From Oscillospiraceae bacterium (GTDB taxonomy: Bacteria > Bacillota > Clostridia > Oscillospirales > Oscillospiraceae), in contig WQWL01000012.1 of the NCBI GenBank assembly GCA_009785345.1, positions 1 through 46,422 on the forward strand: a stretch of 46,422 nucleotides of DNA, read 5' to 3'. The notes under the pieces are model-generated. The model did no database searches. It was not told the origin of the DNA and saw only the letters and a program-made list of their open reading frames with translations. The translations under genes and the position numbers were made by a program. This document shows positions 25,301 through 31,958 of the stretch, in pieces (positions within the stretch are counted from its first letter, which is position 1; each line of letters starts with the position of its first letter).

Positions 25301-25492
25301 GTTTCCATCGCTCTCAGGGGCAATGATTACATGTGTATCGCACTCGTCTGGCACATACTCACCCATAAGCTCATAAAGGTCATCGTATACAGCTTCAGTT
25401 ATAAGATTGACAGCCGCCATTGAAGCGAATGAAAACATAAGCATGACCACTGTTATCATAGCTACAACTTTTCTCTCGAGTCTTGTTCTCAT
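22319..25492 (-). CDS. large secreted beta-helix/InlB-repeat surface protein, about 1057 aa
   Basis: I choose ATG 25492 (GAGG 5 nt upstream) over GTG 25498. An N-terminal signal peptide or anchor (about 10-30) is followed by a very acidic Tyr/Asp/Glu-rich stretch (about 80-130). A right-handed beta-helix region (about 145-440) has repeated NNTA-x-GGGV turns like Pmp/pectate-lyase-type proteins. Next come a carboxypeptidase-regulatory-like (Ig-type) domain near 455-540, three InlB/Listeria-Bacteroides-type repeats each ending in a GW-L/V block, an Asp-run spacer (about 870-905), and an unassigned C-terminal beta domain. No LPxTG motif or C-terminal membrane span is seen, so its mode of attachment is unknown. 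It is last in the operon with the ECF sigma factor, which suggests that its expression is coupled to surface sensing. An adhesin or matrix role is inference. Confidence 0.75.
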   Translation of the reverse strand: MRTRLERKVVAMITVVMLMFSFASMAAVNLITEAVYDDLYELMGEYVPDECDTHVIIAPESDGNVEYAEPPDAEPPIVEIPEYDDYNSYEQPDYDYLSEYDEHEYENEYNYEYNDDYTYEYDDIEDDVGIEMLGAYVISDFGDLNYLFNNVMTDSGFYRIYLADTITMDMTLTIPAGMTVVFNGFGVGTLRKVTGGRHFVVDGGTLILEDITLCGANATTHRGGVVVSQGGRLYLEAGSIITGNMAVNGGGVDVVNGVITINEGFVSRNNASGCGGGIRVNAGALVMNSGSINNNTANTHGGGVCVNGTFVMYDGVISNNRSTNVSEDVGTRGGGGVRVSDTGTFTMHHGIIFANLSFSSGGGICSSGITTIYNGLVVDNTAVYGGGVNWGTAAELQRIRIFSNATFSSNTATAGFKINDSLNLAHSIRINPGSWTYVSGALNNTHAFNNYDIRSVLEGLIEPTPSTLLVMVENEDGEPIPYAAVVIRDENGYIILDCTTDIGGWHFAELYNGAYYVYASHPDFKDLEELIHVVIYNSDKEITINLESYPVLPPTFEITFDLAHSGAVVPTNVSGMPSDRLVYYNEAIYTDGGMVSTPSSIGYIFDGWVQVFPEAPTGSWELLSSEDVSNIIVTQNMMFVGAWTRPFGPPPPIYTITFEPGGTGVTGIPGDRVILQNQEIGTVISPSRENYMFIGWLQIVPAGTGEVLSPEEIGNVIVIGDMTFVAQWEEIEEPPPPPPPDEYRNIRVYYYLRDENGNLNRDMDNNPTGRQYIYRVGTAFDLAHVLDRNTLPSDNVYVFEGWLVHLGGISHQNYISDLDTSDLYGSFIVPAPTANTHILDDTTNINTLSSVIVGDVIGLVAVWVIYESAHDDDDDDDDVDDDDVDDDGDDEEPPEEDETPSEPTEPTYKTARWSLRNFHNYTNRAVSEFTIINVPGERMNFASAELPAFTGGIGITYDIVYMVYGSGVWQVYRTGIDASQPFSFELSQPGNLHYSAIGFFFGAVPAGFGQDNEIVIDFTVESNISSNALQNRFSVQWAGGEHDNNAQRSRPATSRVR
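22831..22884. repeat. Asp-codon microsatellite inside the surface-protein gene
   Basis: A run of GAT/GAC codons (read here as ATC/GTC on the plus strand) encodes the Asp-rich spacer. It includes a near-perfect tandem of CATCATCGTCGA units and may vary in length between strains. Confidence 0.6.
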
Positions 25493-25580
25493 AATCACCT
25501 CAAACCCTTCTCTTCTAATCTATCTTTAGTATATCACATTATAAGTAATGTTGGTATACACTAATAACATGTTAGCCGTA

Positions 25581-25744
25581 ATCAAGCGGTATGTCGCGGA
25601 TTTTTCGCGTATGTAACTTCGTTGATATTTCAATGAGGCGTTTCACGCCTGTGGCTACGCCACTTGTTCGCCTATCAGCGAACACATATCATATTAGGGC
25701 GATGAGACCCGTTCTAGCGAAAAATTCGGGACATATTGCTTGAT
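25581..25744. repeat. MITE-like element with 30-bp terminal inverted repeats and internal hairpins
   Basis: The ends ATCAAGCGGTATGTCGCGGA (from 25581, arm to 25610) and the reverse complement of 25715-25744 agree at 24 of 30 positions. Between them are successive small hairpins: CGTTGA/TCAATG (with one G-T pair), AGGCGT/ACGCCT, GTGGC/GCCAC and GTTCGC/GCGAAC. The 9-mer ACTAATAAC occurs on both outer sides (25560-25568 and 25770-25778), possibly a target duplication. It fills the spacer between the sigma gene and the surface-protein gene. Confidence 0.6.
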
Positions 25745-25777
25745 GGAGGCGGATGGTATGCATGGCCTGACTAATAA

Positions 25778-27085
25778 CTAATCCATGAAGTTTTTCAGTA
25801 TTAATCCATCTGATGGCATTGTGCCTCCAGCAAAGTGCTGAAATTTCATGCGCCAATCTGCTCCATCCCAGTCTGTTGCTACACCAACAAGAATATCTCC
25901 GCTTCCTTCATCGGTTACATATAATCTGTGCAACTCGCCTGTGGAGTGCTGGATTTGACGAGCTGGGGAGAATTCATAATCACGTATTATTGCATTTACA
26001 CTCTCAGCATTGTCTGCCAAACTTAATGCCAATAGTATTTGCTGTGTTCTATCTATATGAACGGGTTCAGATTCCCGGTCATACATTGATTCCGCCGAGG
26101 ATTCCGAGGCGGTTTCCGAATCTTCTCCCAGATTATTTGATGTATATCTATCATGAATAGGTTCGTATCGCCCATACTCAGGATATTCATCTCTCCATTG
26201 TAACCCAACAAAATATATTGTCGTTATAATAACTCCTATTACCAACAAAGCTGCAATTGAGATGCCGATTTTAGTCAATATAGCAACTTTAGTAGTTGCC
26301 GCAGCTGCACCTACAGTTGTTGCACCTGTCGCTGTCGCCGTTGTTGATCCTGCAGTTGCTCTTGTTGCACCTGTAGCCGCATAGGGCATTATAGCATATG
26401 TATATGTCGAAATAAACATTGTTTCTTCCATAATAAGTAATGCGCTAAAGGGTAGAAGCTTTGTAGACCTACTACCAATGTACTTACCTATATATTTATC
26501 TCTGTTCTCATCATCTTCAATCTTGCGTTTTATCTTCTTTCTGGCTGTGAGCAGTGTTTTACGAACATACTGTGGTGTGCAATCAAGTAGCTCCGCAATT
26601 TCATTTGAATTGAATTCGGCGAAGTAGTACATGTAAACCATTTCCCATTGCATTTTTGATAATGTATTAACTATAAGAGTCACAAACTCGGCACGATTTT
26701 CTTTATCTTTCAGACATTCTTCCGGCAAAAATTCAGTATTAAGCTCTGGATAATCTTCAGTTTGCTCACCATCCGTAGGAATAAAATATTTTTTTAGATT
26801 GACATTGCCTCTCCGTTTATCAATACTTTTACATATCGCAATTTTGCGTAAATATGCAATTAGTGTTTTGCTTCTCAGATTACTCTTATTATTGAAAGCA
26901 ATAACAAAGACATCTTGTACAACCTCTTCCGCATCTTCATAACTGTCACAAAATTTGTTGCACATATATGCAACGGGACCTACGCATTTTTTGTAAAGTT
27001 CATCAAATGCAAGCTCGTCACCGCTATTCATTCTCTCAATTATGACATGAAACTCATTTTCATAAGTATTGTGAGCATCATTCAC
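25778..27085 (-). CDS. ECF-type sigma factor fused to a transmembrane segment and outer domain
   Basis: Residues about 17-90 are sigma-70 region 2 (FDELYKKCVGPVAYMCNKFC, then DAEEVVQDVFVIAFNNKSNL) and about 140-195 region 4 (WEMVYMYYFAEFNSNEIAEL, then CTPQYVRKTLLTARKKIKRK). An Ala/Thr-rich linker follows (about 232-263), then one membrane span (about 266-292, KIGISIAALLVIGVIITTIY). The C-terminal 140 residues are acidic then globular and would lie outside the cell. A sigma factor tethered by its own membrane span suggests direct sensing, perhaps released by proteolysis. Whether the outer part senses or inhibits is unknown. The preceding gene encodes a related protein lacking region 2; the next encodes the surface protein. 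Confidence 0.82.
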   Translation of the reverse strand: MNDAHNTYENEFHVIIERMNSGDELAFDELYKKCVGPVAYMCNKFCDSYEDAEEVVQDVFVIAFNNKSNLRSKTLIAYLRKIAICKSIDKRRGNVNLKKYFIPTDGEQTEDYPELNTEFLPEECLKDKENRAEFVTLIVNTLSKMQWEMVYMYYFAEFNSNEIAELLDCTPQYVRKTLLTARKKIKRKIEDDENRDKYIGKYIGSRSTKLLPFSALLIMEETMFISTYTYAIMPYAATGATRATAGSTTATATGATTVGAAAATTKVAILTKIGISIAALLVIGVIITTIYFVGLQWRDEYPEYGRYEPIHDRYTSNNLGEDSETASESSAESMYDRESEPVHIDRTQQILLALSLADNAESVNAIIRDYEFSPARQIQHSTGELHRLYVTDEGSGDILVGVATDWDGADWRMKFQHFAGGTMPSDGLILKNFMD

Positions 27086-27145
27086 TCTTTCGTTATCAGA
27101 AACTTTGATACACCTACACTCCCCTCATAAAGCATTCTTCTTATT

Positions 27146-27529
27146 CTACAAAGAATGCACAAACTCCGCCCTCGACGCTTCTATAAAAAGCATTTCTTCC
27201 AGCGGTATTGTATCATTCTCATCGTATGGCATTATCTTTTTGAAAAAATTCAGCTTATACTTTAAACGCTCAGAATATATCAGTAATACACCAATAACAT
27301 GCTCTGGGGTCAACTCAATCTTTTTTGCAATCTCATCAATTGATGCATTATCTACAACTGTACAGTAATATATCGCTTGTTTTTCTTCAAAGTTAAAGTT
27401 TTCTATTAGATTACACAGAAATAATTTACTGCTTTCTTCTTGAATAAACGCTTTCGGTATATTGCAATTTTTCAGTTGTCTGGGCAACGCATACGACTGC
27501 TTATTCTGATTATCATCTTCTCTAGTCAA
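27146..27529 (-). CDS. sigma region 4-like small protein, 127 aa
   Basis: The TTG start (27527-27529) has AAGGGGG about 10 nt upstream. Residues about 45-105 (FEEKQAIYYCTVVDNASIDE, then IAKKIELTPEHVIGVLLIYS) match sigma-70 region 4, the helix-turn-helix that reads the -35 box. No region 2, which binds the -10 box and core polymerase, is present. It could be a two-part sigma subunit, an anti-sigma-like competitor or a degenerate sigma factor. It lies 60 nt upstream of the full sigma gene and directly downstream of the ECF-type promoter, so it is probably the first gene of the operon. Both proteins share a segment reading IPLEEMLFIEAS here and LLIMEETMF in the sigma protein, which hints at common ancestry. 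Confidence 0.65.
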   Translation of the reverse strand: MTREDDNQNKQSYALPRQLKNCNIPKAFIQEESSKLFLCNLIENFNFEEKQAIYYCTVVDNASIDEIAKKIELTPEHVIGVLLIYSERLKYKLNFFKKIMPYDENDTIPLEEMLFIEASRAEFVHSL

Positions 27530-27567
27530 TATAACATAGCCCCCTTCTTTGTATAGCTTACACTAAT

Positions 27568-27596
27568 TAATCCGATTTTGGAAGTAAAAGTGTTGC
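27568..27596 (-). promoter_or_regulatory. ECF-type promoter of the sigma/surface-protein operon
   Basis: On the minus strand GCAACA (27596-27591) and CGGATTA (27574-27568) are 16 nt apart, within a block nearly identical to that before the SHOCT gene. The start would be near 27561, about 30 nt before the TTG start. Autoregulation by the encoded sigma factor is the natural inference. Confidence 0.65.
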
Positions 27597-27641
27597 TATT
27601 ATTTGAAAAACATTTTAGAAACACATGTTTTTATTTTTAAG

Positions 27642-28424
27642 CTATATAACATTAAATATGTCCCTAAGGACAGTAAGCATTAATATCAGCACTACAACTA
27701 TCATTATTGGTTTTATGATTTTTGCGCCATTCTTTATAGTTAGCTTTGCCCCTAAGATATTTCCAAAAATCCCAAACACTGCAGCTGGTAAAGCTAGTGC
27801 GTAATTGACAGTTCCTGCCATGATAAAAACTACTAAAGCGGCAATATTTGAACAGAAATTAACAACCTTTGTATTTCCACAAGCTGTTACAGCATCAAGT
27901 TTTAGTATACCTACAAATGCAAGCATAAGAAATGTACCGGCTCCGGGTCCGAAGAATCCATCATACCAACCAATTGTCAAAGCGACTATTGCGGCAATAA
28001 TCTGTTCACGCACTCTATTAACTTCTCGTGTTTCCGGAACTAACAAGTCTTTCTTAAAAATAATTAGAAGTGTGATAACCGGTATGGTTATTACCATTAT
28101 CCATCTTAGTATTTGCTCATCCAACAACAAGACACTTTGTGCTCCAATCCACGAACCTATAAGTGCCCCAACAATAGAAATTGGAATCAACGGCTTATAC
28201 ACATAGCCCTCTCGAAGATATGCACCCGTTGAAAATACCATTCCGATTGAAGATGATAGTTTGTTCGTGCCAAGTGCTGTGTGTGGTGGAACTCCTGCCA
28301 TCAAATATGCAGGTAGCGATATGAGTCCCCCGCCGCCTGCTATAGAATCAATAAATCCTGCTAAAAACACAAGCGGACTGATTATTAACAATTGTTGAAA
28401 ATACGTCAAAAAATAGCACTCCAT
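27642..28424 (-). CDS. TauE/SafE (TSUP) family membrane transporter
   Basis: The protein has about eight membrane spans and the family blocks GFIDSIAGGGGLISLPAYL near the N-terminus and GWYDGFFGPGAGTFL in the second half, the two pseudo-repeats of TSUP permeases. Members export sulfite, organosulfonates or related anions; the substrate here is unknown. ATG 28424 lacks a ribosome site. TTG 28409 has GGAG 9 nt upstream and may be the true start, giving 255 residues. It stands alone, with no sulfur genes next to it. Confidence 0.88.
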   Translation of the reverse strand: MECYFLTYFQQLLIISPLVFLAGFIDSIAGGGGLISLPAYLMAGVPPHTALGTNKLSSSIGMVFSTGAYLREGYVYKPLIPISIVGALIGSWIGAQSVLLLDEQILRWIMVITIPVITLLIIFKKDLLVPETREVNRVREQIIAAIVALTIGWYDGFFGPGAGTFLMLAFVGILKLDAVTACGNTKVVNFCSNIAALVVFIMAGTVNYALALPAAVFGIFGNILGAKLTIKNGAKIIKPIMIVVVLILMLTVLRDIFNVI

Positions 28425-28539
28425 ATGTTTTTATCACAGTATAGCACAAATCACACCCGTCTGCATTAATAACTTGATGCAAATTAGGTGTGATTCTTTA
28501 AATTCTTTAAATAATTATCATTTAGTCAGGCACTATTTT

Positions 28540-28564
28540 CTAGACCCCAGCCTCTAGTCCCTAA
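28540..28564 (-). repeat. TTAGGG-type dispersed repeat, copy C (gatZ-like stop)
   Basis: On the minus strand TTTAGGGACTAGAGGCTG starts at the stop codon (28563-28561) and continues with GGGTCTAG. It is the most diverged copy, but the GGGTCTAG core is exact. Confidence 0.55.
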
Positions 28565-29850
28565 AGCAATGCGTATATGTAATCATCGATGCAATCACCA
28601 ATTCTATCTAGTATCAACTCATTTACATCATTTTTGATAATACCGTCTCGTACCCTTGCATATTGTATTGGCATATACTGGCTCAATAGTGGTAATGGTA
28701 TCGGCTTATTTAGGTTGTTGACAAGCCTGGCAATGGATTCCTGAACAGCGGGCTCCGGGAGATAGTACCTTGCTCTGTCTGAAAACCCATATGCGCGATT
28801 TATCCTTTGCTTATACTCATCACCATGATAATGCCTGTTCCACTGCTCTGGTTTTTCCAGCATAACAGCTTCTAATACTTCAGAAAATCTACTTAATTCC
28901 AGCTTGCTTCCAAGTAGATTAATCTTCTCAATATTTTCCAATGCAAACAATGCTTCACGCAGAGCGAATGTTAATGCTGGTCCGACTTTTAGTATAATTA
29001 TTCCATCGTTGACGAGTTCTCTAAGTGCCGGACGAGGTTGATAGTCTGTTGAGTGACCTTCAAATACGAATCTGTCATTTTCCAAAACAGTACATAGCTC
29101 TTTTGCTTTTTCACTGTTGTACACAAACACATCATCTTCGCTAAACTCAACACCAGGCTGAACCACTACTGCTACTACACGTTCCCATGCGGCAGTTAGT
29201 CCTTTTTCATCAAATGCTTTTTTAAAAGCAGAGATCGTTGCTATACAATTTTCTTTACTTGTAACGCCCAACTCCTCATGCTCCTGCGCTCCACCGGGAA
29301 TTGGTACTTCACTTCCAATAATATAAACCGGACTCACCGCATTCGGAACATCTTTTTGCCTTTTTTCAAATGCTGCCTCTGCTACTGCACAAAGCCTTGC
29401 TCCCCTGCCTGCAATAACTTCATCGGACAACCGCTCATTCGGATCATCTGTAGCAAGACGCATGCTCGTATCAATATGAATTTTTGTAAATCCTGCTAGT
29501 ACATACTCACTAACAAGCCTATCGGCCTTCTCCATAGCGTCTGTTTCGCTAAACTTTGTCCATGTAAGCGGTCCAAGATGATCTCCACCTAAAATGAGCA
29601 TCGAAGGATCAAAACCCTCACTAACTGCAAGCTCATAACACCAATTATAAAAATCTTTTGGTGTCATTCCGGTATAGCCTCCGTCTTGGTCAACTTGATT
29701 TGCGGTTGCCTCAATCAACGCAGGTATCCCCATTGTCTTACATCTACGCATAACAGACCTAAGCACATACTCATTTGCACTACAATTTGAAAAAATGCCT
29801 GTGTGCTCTCCGGACTTATATTTACGAATTATTTCCTTTATCGGATGCAT
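28561..29850 (-). CDS. GatZ/KbaZ-like tagatose-1,6-bisphosphate aldolase subunit
   Basis: Family blocks are clear: GIFSNCSANEYVLRSVM, ALIEATANQVDQDGGYTGM, LGGDHLGPLTW, KIHIDTSMRLA, YIIGSEVPIPGGAQE and VFEGHSTDYQP. At 429 residues it is full length. In enteric bacteria GatZ/KbaZ is the non-catalytic partner of GatY/KbaY in cleaving tagatose-1,6-bisphosphate; some relatives may have other activities. No GatY-like gene is in the window, so either the partner is elsewhere or this protein works differently. It is last in the ROK-kinase-isomerase operon, 85 nt after the SIS gene, with a TTAGGG repeat in the gap. Confidence 0.88.
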   Translation of the reverse strand: MHPIKEIIRKYKSGEHTGIFSNCSANEYVLRSVMRRCKTMGIPALIEATANQVDQDGGYTGMTPKDFYNWCYELAVSEGFDPSMLILGGDHLGPLTWTKFSETDAMEKADRLVSEYVLAGFTKIHIDTSMRLATDDPNERLSDEVIAGRGARLCAVAEAAFEKRQKDVPNAVSPVYIIGSEVPIPGGAQEHEELGVTSKENCIATISAFKKAFDEKGLTAAWERVVAVVVQPGVEFSEDDVFVYNSEKAKELCTVLENDRFVFEGHSTDYQPRPALRELVNDGIIILKVGPALTFALREALFALENIEKINLLGSKLELSRFSEVLEAVMLEKPEQWNRHYHGDEYKQRINRAYGFSDRARYYLPEPAVQESIARLVNNLNKPIPLPLLSQYMPIQYARVRDGIIKNDVNELILDRIGDCIDDYIYALL

Positions 29851-29899
29851 GTATATAACAATTCCTTTCCTTCTTCCAGAGGGTGCTAAAGATTTGAGG

Positions 29900-29934
29900 C
29901 TAACAACTAAACCCCTAGACCCTAATCCCTAATC
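29900..29934 (-). repeat. TTAGGG-type dispersed repeat, copy D (SIS gene 3' end)
   Basis: On the minus strand, directly after the TAA stop of the SIS gene, the sequence reads GATTAGGGATTAGGG then TCTAGGGGTTTAG and TTGTTAG. It is the longest copy and lies inside the operon, between the SIS and GatZ-like genes. Confidence 0.7.
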
Positions 29935-29935
29935 T

Positions 29936-30964
29936 TTACAGTGCAATCCAAGAGTCTAAGCCTGTTGGTTTGTCCGGATCTGCGCCAGTTTCTTTTGACT
30001 TATAATATGCAATCATTTGACATAAAATTATAAGCGGTATACCCATTGCAGCGTGTGATAACTTTGCACCGAAGCAAGAAGTCCTAACACCGTCAAATTC
30101 TGCGCAGACATCTGATAAAGCAACTACATCAGCTCCCTTTGCAACAATATCTTTCAGAAGATTAACCTCTAATTCACATGATGTGCCTAATGCTACAATA
30201 ACGAGTGTTTCCTCACCAATAAGAACCATTGGTCCATGACGAACATCCAATGAATGATGATAGCTGGATGGTAACTGACACACTTCTTTAAAAACAAGCG
30301 AACCTTCTTCTGCAATTCCCTCAAGCTCTGCATCAGCGAGTATCACAGAATGTGTCCAAGGCATAGTTGCCAGTTCCTTTGAAAGCTCTTCAGCTTTTGC
30401 CATATATGCGGGACCATCTTTCAATAACAATTGCAGGTCAGCGAGCACTGTCGCGTTGTCCGTAATTTTCGCAAAAATATATGTAGCCATGTAATACGCA
30501 TTTGTTACACAACGAGTTTGGCATACACTCTCATCAAATGCCCAAGGCGTTGATAATACTAAATCGCTTTTTTCGCCGAGAGGAGTGCCATCAGCGCAAA
30601 CAAAAGATGCTACATCAATGTCACAACCTATTTCTTTTAGCTTATCAAGTGCCTTAATTAGTTCACTTGTTCGACCTGAACGCGAAATAAATACGACACC
30701 TGCTCCATTAATACACTTTTTGTAACGTTCTGCGTGAAGCAAAATATCACCTGCTGCGAGAGCCATTGCTGGTATGCCAGTACTCATGTTGCAGAGCATT
30801 GCAAAAGATTTTGCGTTACTATAGCTTGAGCCGCACCCAACAAAAATGAAGCGATTTCTACTTTTTAAGTATGCTTCGATATTTGCCCAATTTTTCTCCA
30901 TATAATCAGTAGTCTTTGCCAGTGCATCAAACGTGTCATGCATTTCCTTGTAAGTTAAAGCCAT
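29936..30964 (-). CDS. AgaS-like SIS-domain sugar-phosphate isomerase/deaminase
   Basis: Two SIS domains are present: FVGCGSSYSNAKSFAM near residue 38 and VFISRSGRTSELIKAL near 90 in the first, LADAELEGIAEEGSLVFKEV then HHSLDVRHGPMVLI in the second. The C-terminal NPDKP-like PDKPTGLDSWIAL ending resembles AgaS and GlmS-related deaminases. AgaS converts galactosamine-6-phosphate to tagatose-6-phosphate and ammonia. Pairing with a GatZ-like gene supports a galactosamine or tagatose route, but fructosamine deglycases have the same fold. GGAGG precedes the ATG; the kinase gene is 28 nt upstream. Confidence 0.85.
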   Translation of the reverse strand: MALTYKEMHDTFDALAKTTDYMEKNWANIEAYLKSRNRFIFVGCGSSYSNAKSFAMLCNMSTGIPAMALAAGDILLHAERYKKCINGAGVVFISRSGRTSELIKALDKLKEIGCDIDVASFVCADGTPLGEKSDLVLSTPWAFDESVCQTRCVTNAYYMATYIFAKITDNATVLADLQLLLKDGPAYMAKAEELSKELATMPWTHSVILADAELEGIAEEGSLVFKEVCQLPSSYHHSLDVRHGPMVLIGEETLVIVALGTSCELEVNLLKDIVAKGADVVALSDVCAEFDGVRTSCFGAKLSHAAMGIPLIILCQMIAYYKSKETGADPDKPTGLDSWIAL

Positions 30965-30992
30965 CTTCTTCCTCCATAATGTGTTTATGTTA

Positions 30993-31946
30993 TTATTGTT
31001 GCTCTAATCGTTTTTTTAATTGCGGCAACTGCTCCGAATTGTTTTGCTCGAACGCTAACAGCAGTGCACCATATAGCGGTTCGTATCTTGGTGACACCGG
31101 TTTTCCGCCTGCTTCTTCTATGCACGCAAAAAAGTGCGGTAGAATAAGGTCACCAGTTTTGAAAAGCCCACCGGAATATGATACCGGAAATGGCTGTTCC
31201 TTAAATTGTAGTTGCTCTTGTATCGCAAATACCAAGTTACAAAGTTCACGAGCTGCTTCTCTATATAAAGCTTTAGCTGTATTGGAACCTGCGAGAGCTG
31301 CATCTCTTGCATAGTACTGTAATGACGCTACTTTATCTCTATTTGTCATATACTCGCTATGAATTATATCAATTGCTTCAAAGTCGTTTTTTATATTCCA
31401 TTCGCTTCGTATTATATCATACAGCTCATCTCTTGGGACTCTTCCATCAGCTTGCTTAGAAAATAACTCAAGCACTTTGCGACCGACCCAGTAGCACGAG
31501 CCCTCATCGCTAAAAAACTCACTCCACCCACCGCATCTGGCGGTTTCTCCCAGCTCATTTTTCCCAAATGCGATTGAACCTGTGCCCGCTACAACATTCA
31601 CTCCGGGTGCAAGCGCAAGCGAACCTGCCCAACCTACCTCGACATCATTGGTTATGTATATTGGAACACCCTGAAACTCAATCGATAGCGCTTCAGTAAG
31701 TGCAATGTCACCGGCTTCACTTTCTCCGAAGCAAGGCATTCCCATTGCAATTCCCGCTATAATTCCATCAGTTCCTGTAGGAAGTTCGGATATCGTCTTT
31801 TTTATGTTCTCAACAACTTGCTTCACACCGTATTCTCTCCATGAAGCACTATGTGTTACCTCTGAAATTATAATAGAAGCATCAGCGGACGCAGCACAAA
31901 TCGCAGTTTTTGTACCTCCGCCGTCTACACCTACATAGTAATTCAT
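30993..31946 (-). CDS. BadF/NAGK-type amino-sugar kinase-like ATPase
   Basis: The ASKHA-fold nucleotide-binding start YVGVDGGGTKTAICA (residues 3-17), the ITNDVEVGWAGSL block, the phosphate-2 loop VVAGTGSIAFGKN and GGWSEFFSDEGSCYWVGRK identify the BadF/BadG/NAGK family. Members resembling N-acetylglucosamine kinase phosphorylate amino sugars with ATP. At 317 residues it is the length of NAGK-like proteins. It lies 12 nt after the ROK regulator gene and upstream of the SIS isomerase, fitting phosphorylation of an imported amino sugar. AGGAGG is 8 nt before the ATG. The sugar is not identified by sequence. Confidence 0.88.
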   Translation of the reverse strand: MNYYVGVDGGGTKTAICAASADASIIISEVTHSASWREYGVKQVVENIKKTISELPTGTDGIIAGIAMGMPCFGESEAGDIALTEALSIEFQGVPIYITNDVEVGWAGSLALAPGVNVVAGTGSIAFGKNELGETARCGGWSEFFSDEGSCYWVGRKVLELFSKQADGRVPRDELYDIIRSEWNIKNDFEAIDIIHSEYMTNRDKVASLQYYARDAALAGSNTAKALYREAARELCNLVFAIQEQLQFKEQPFPVSYSGGLFKTGDLILPHFFACIEEAGGKPVSPRYEPLYGALLLAFEQNNSEQLPQLKKRLEQQ

Positions 31947-31958
31947 AACGTACGCCTC

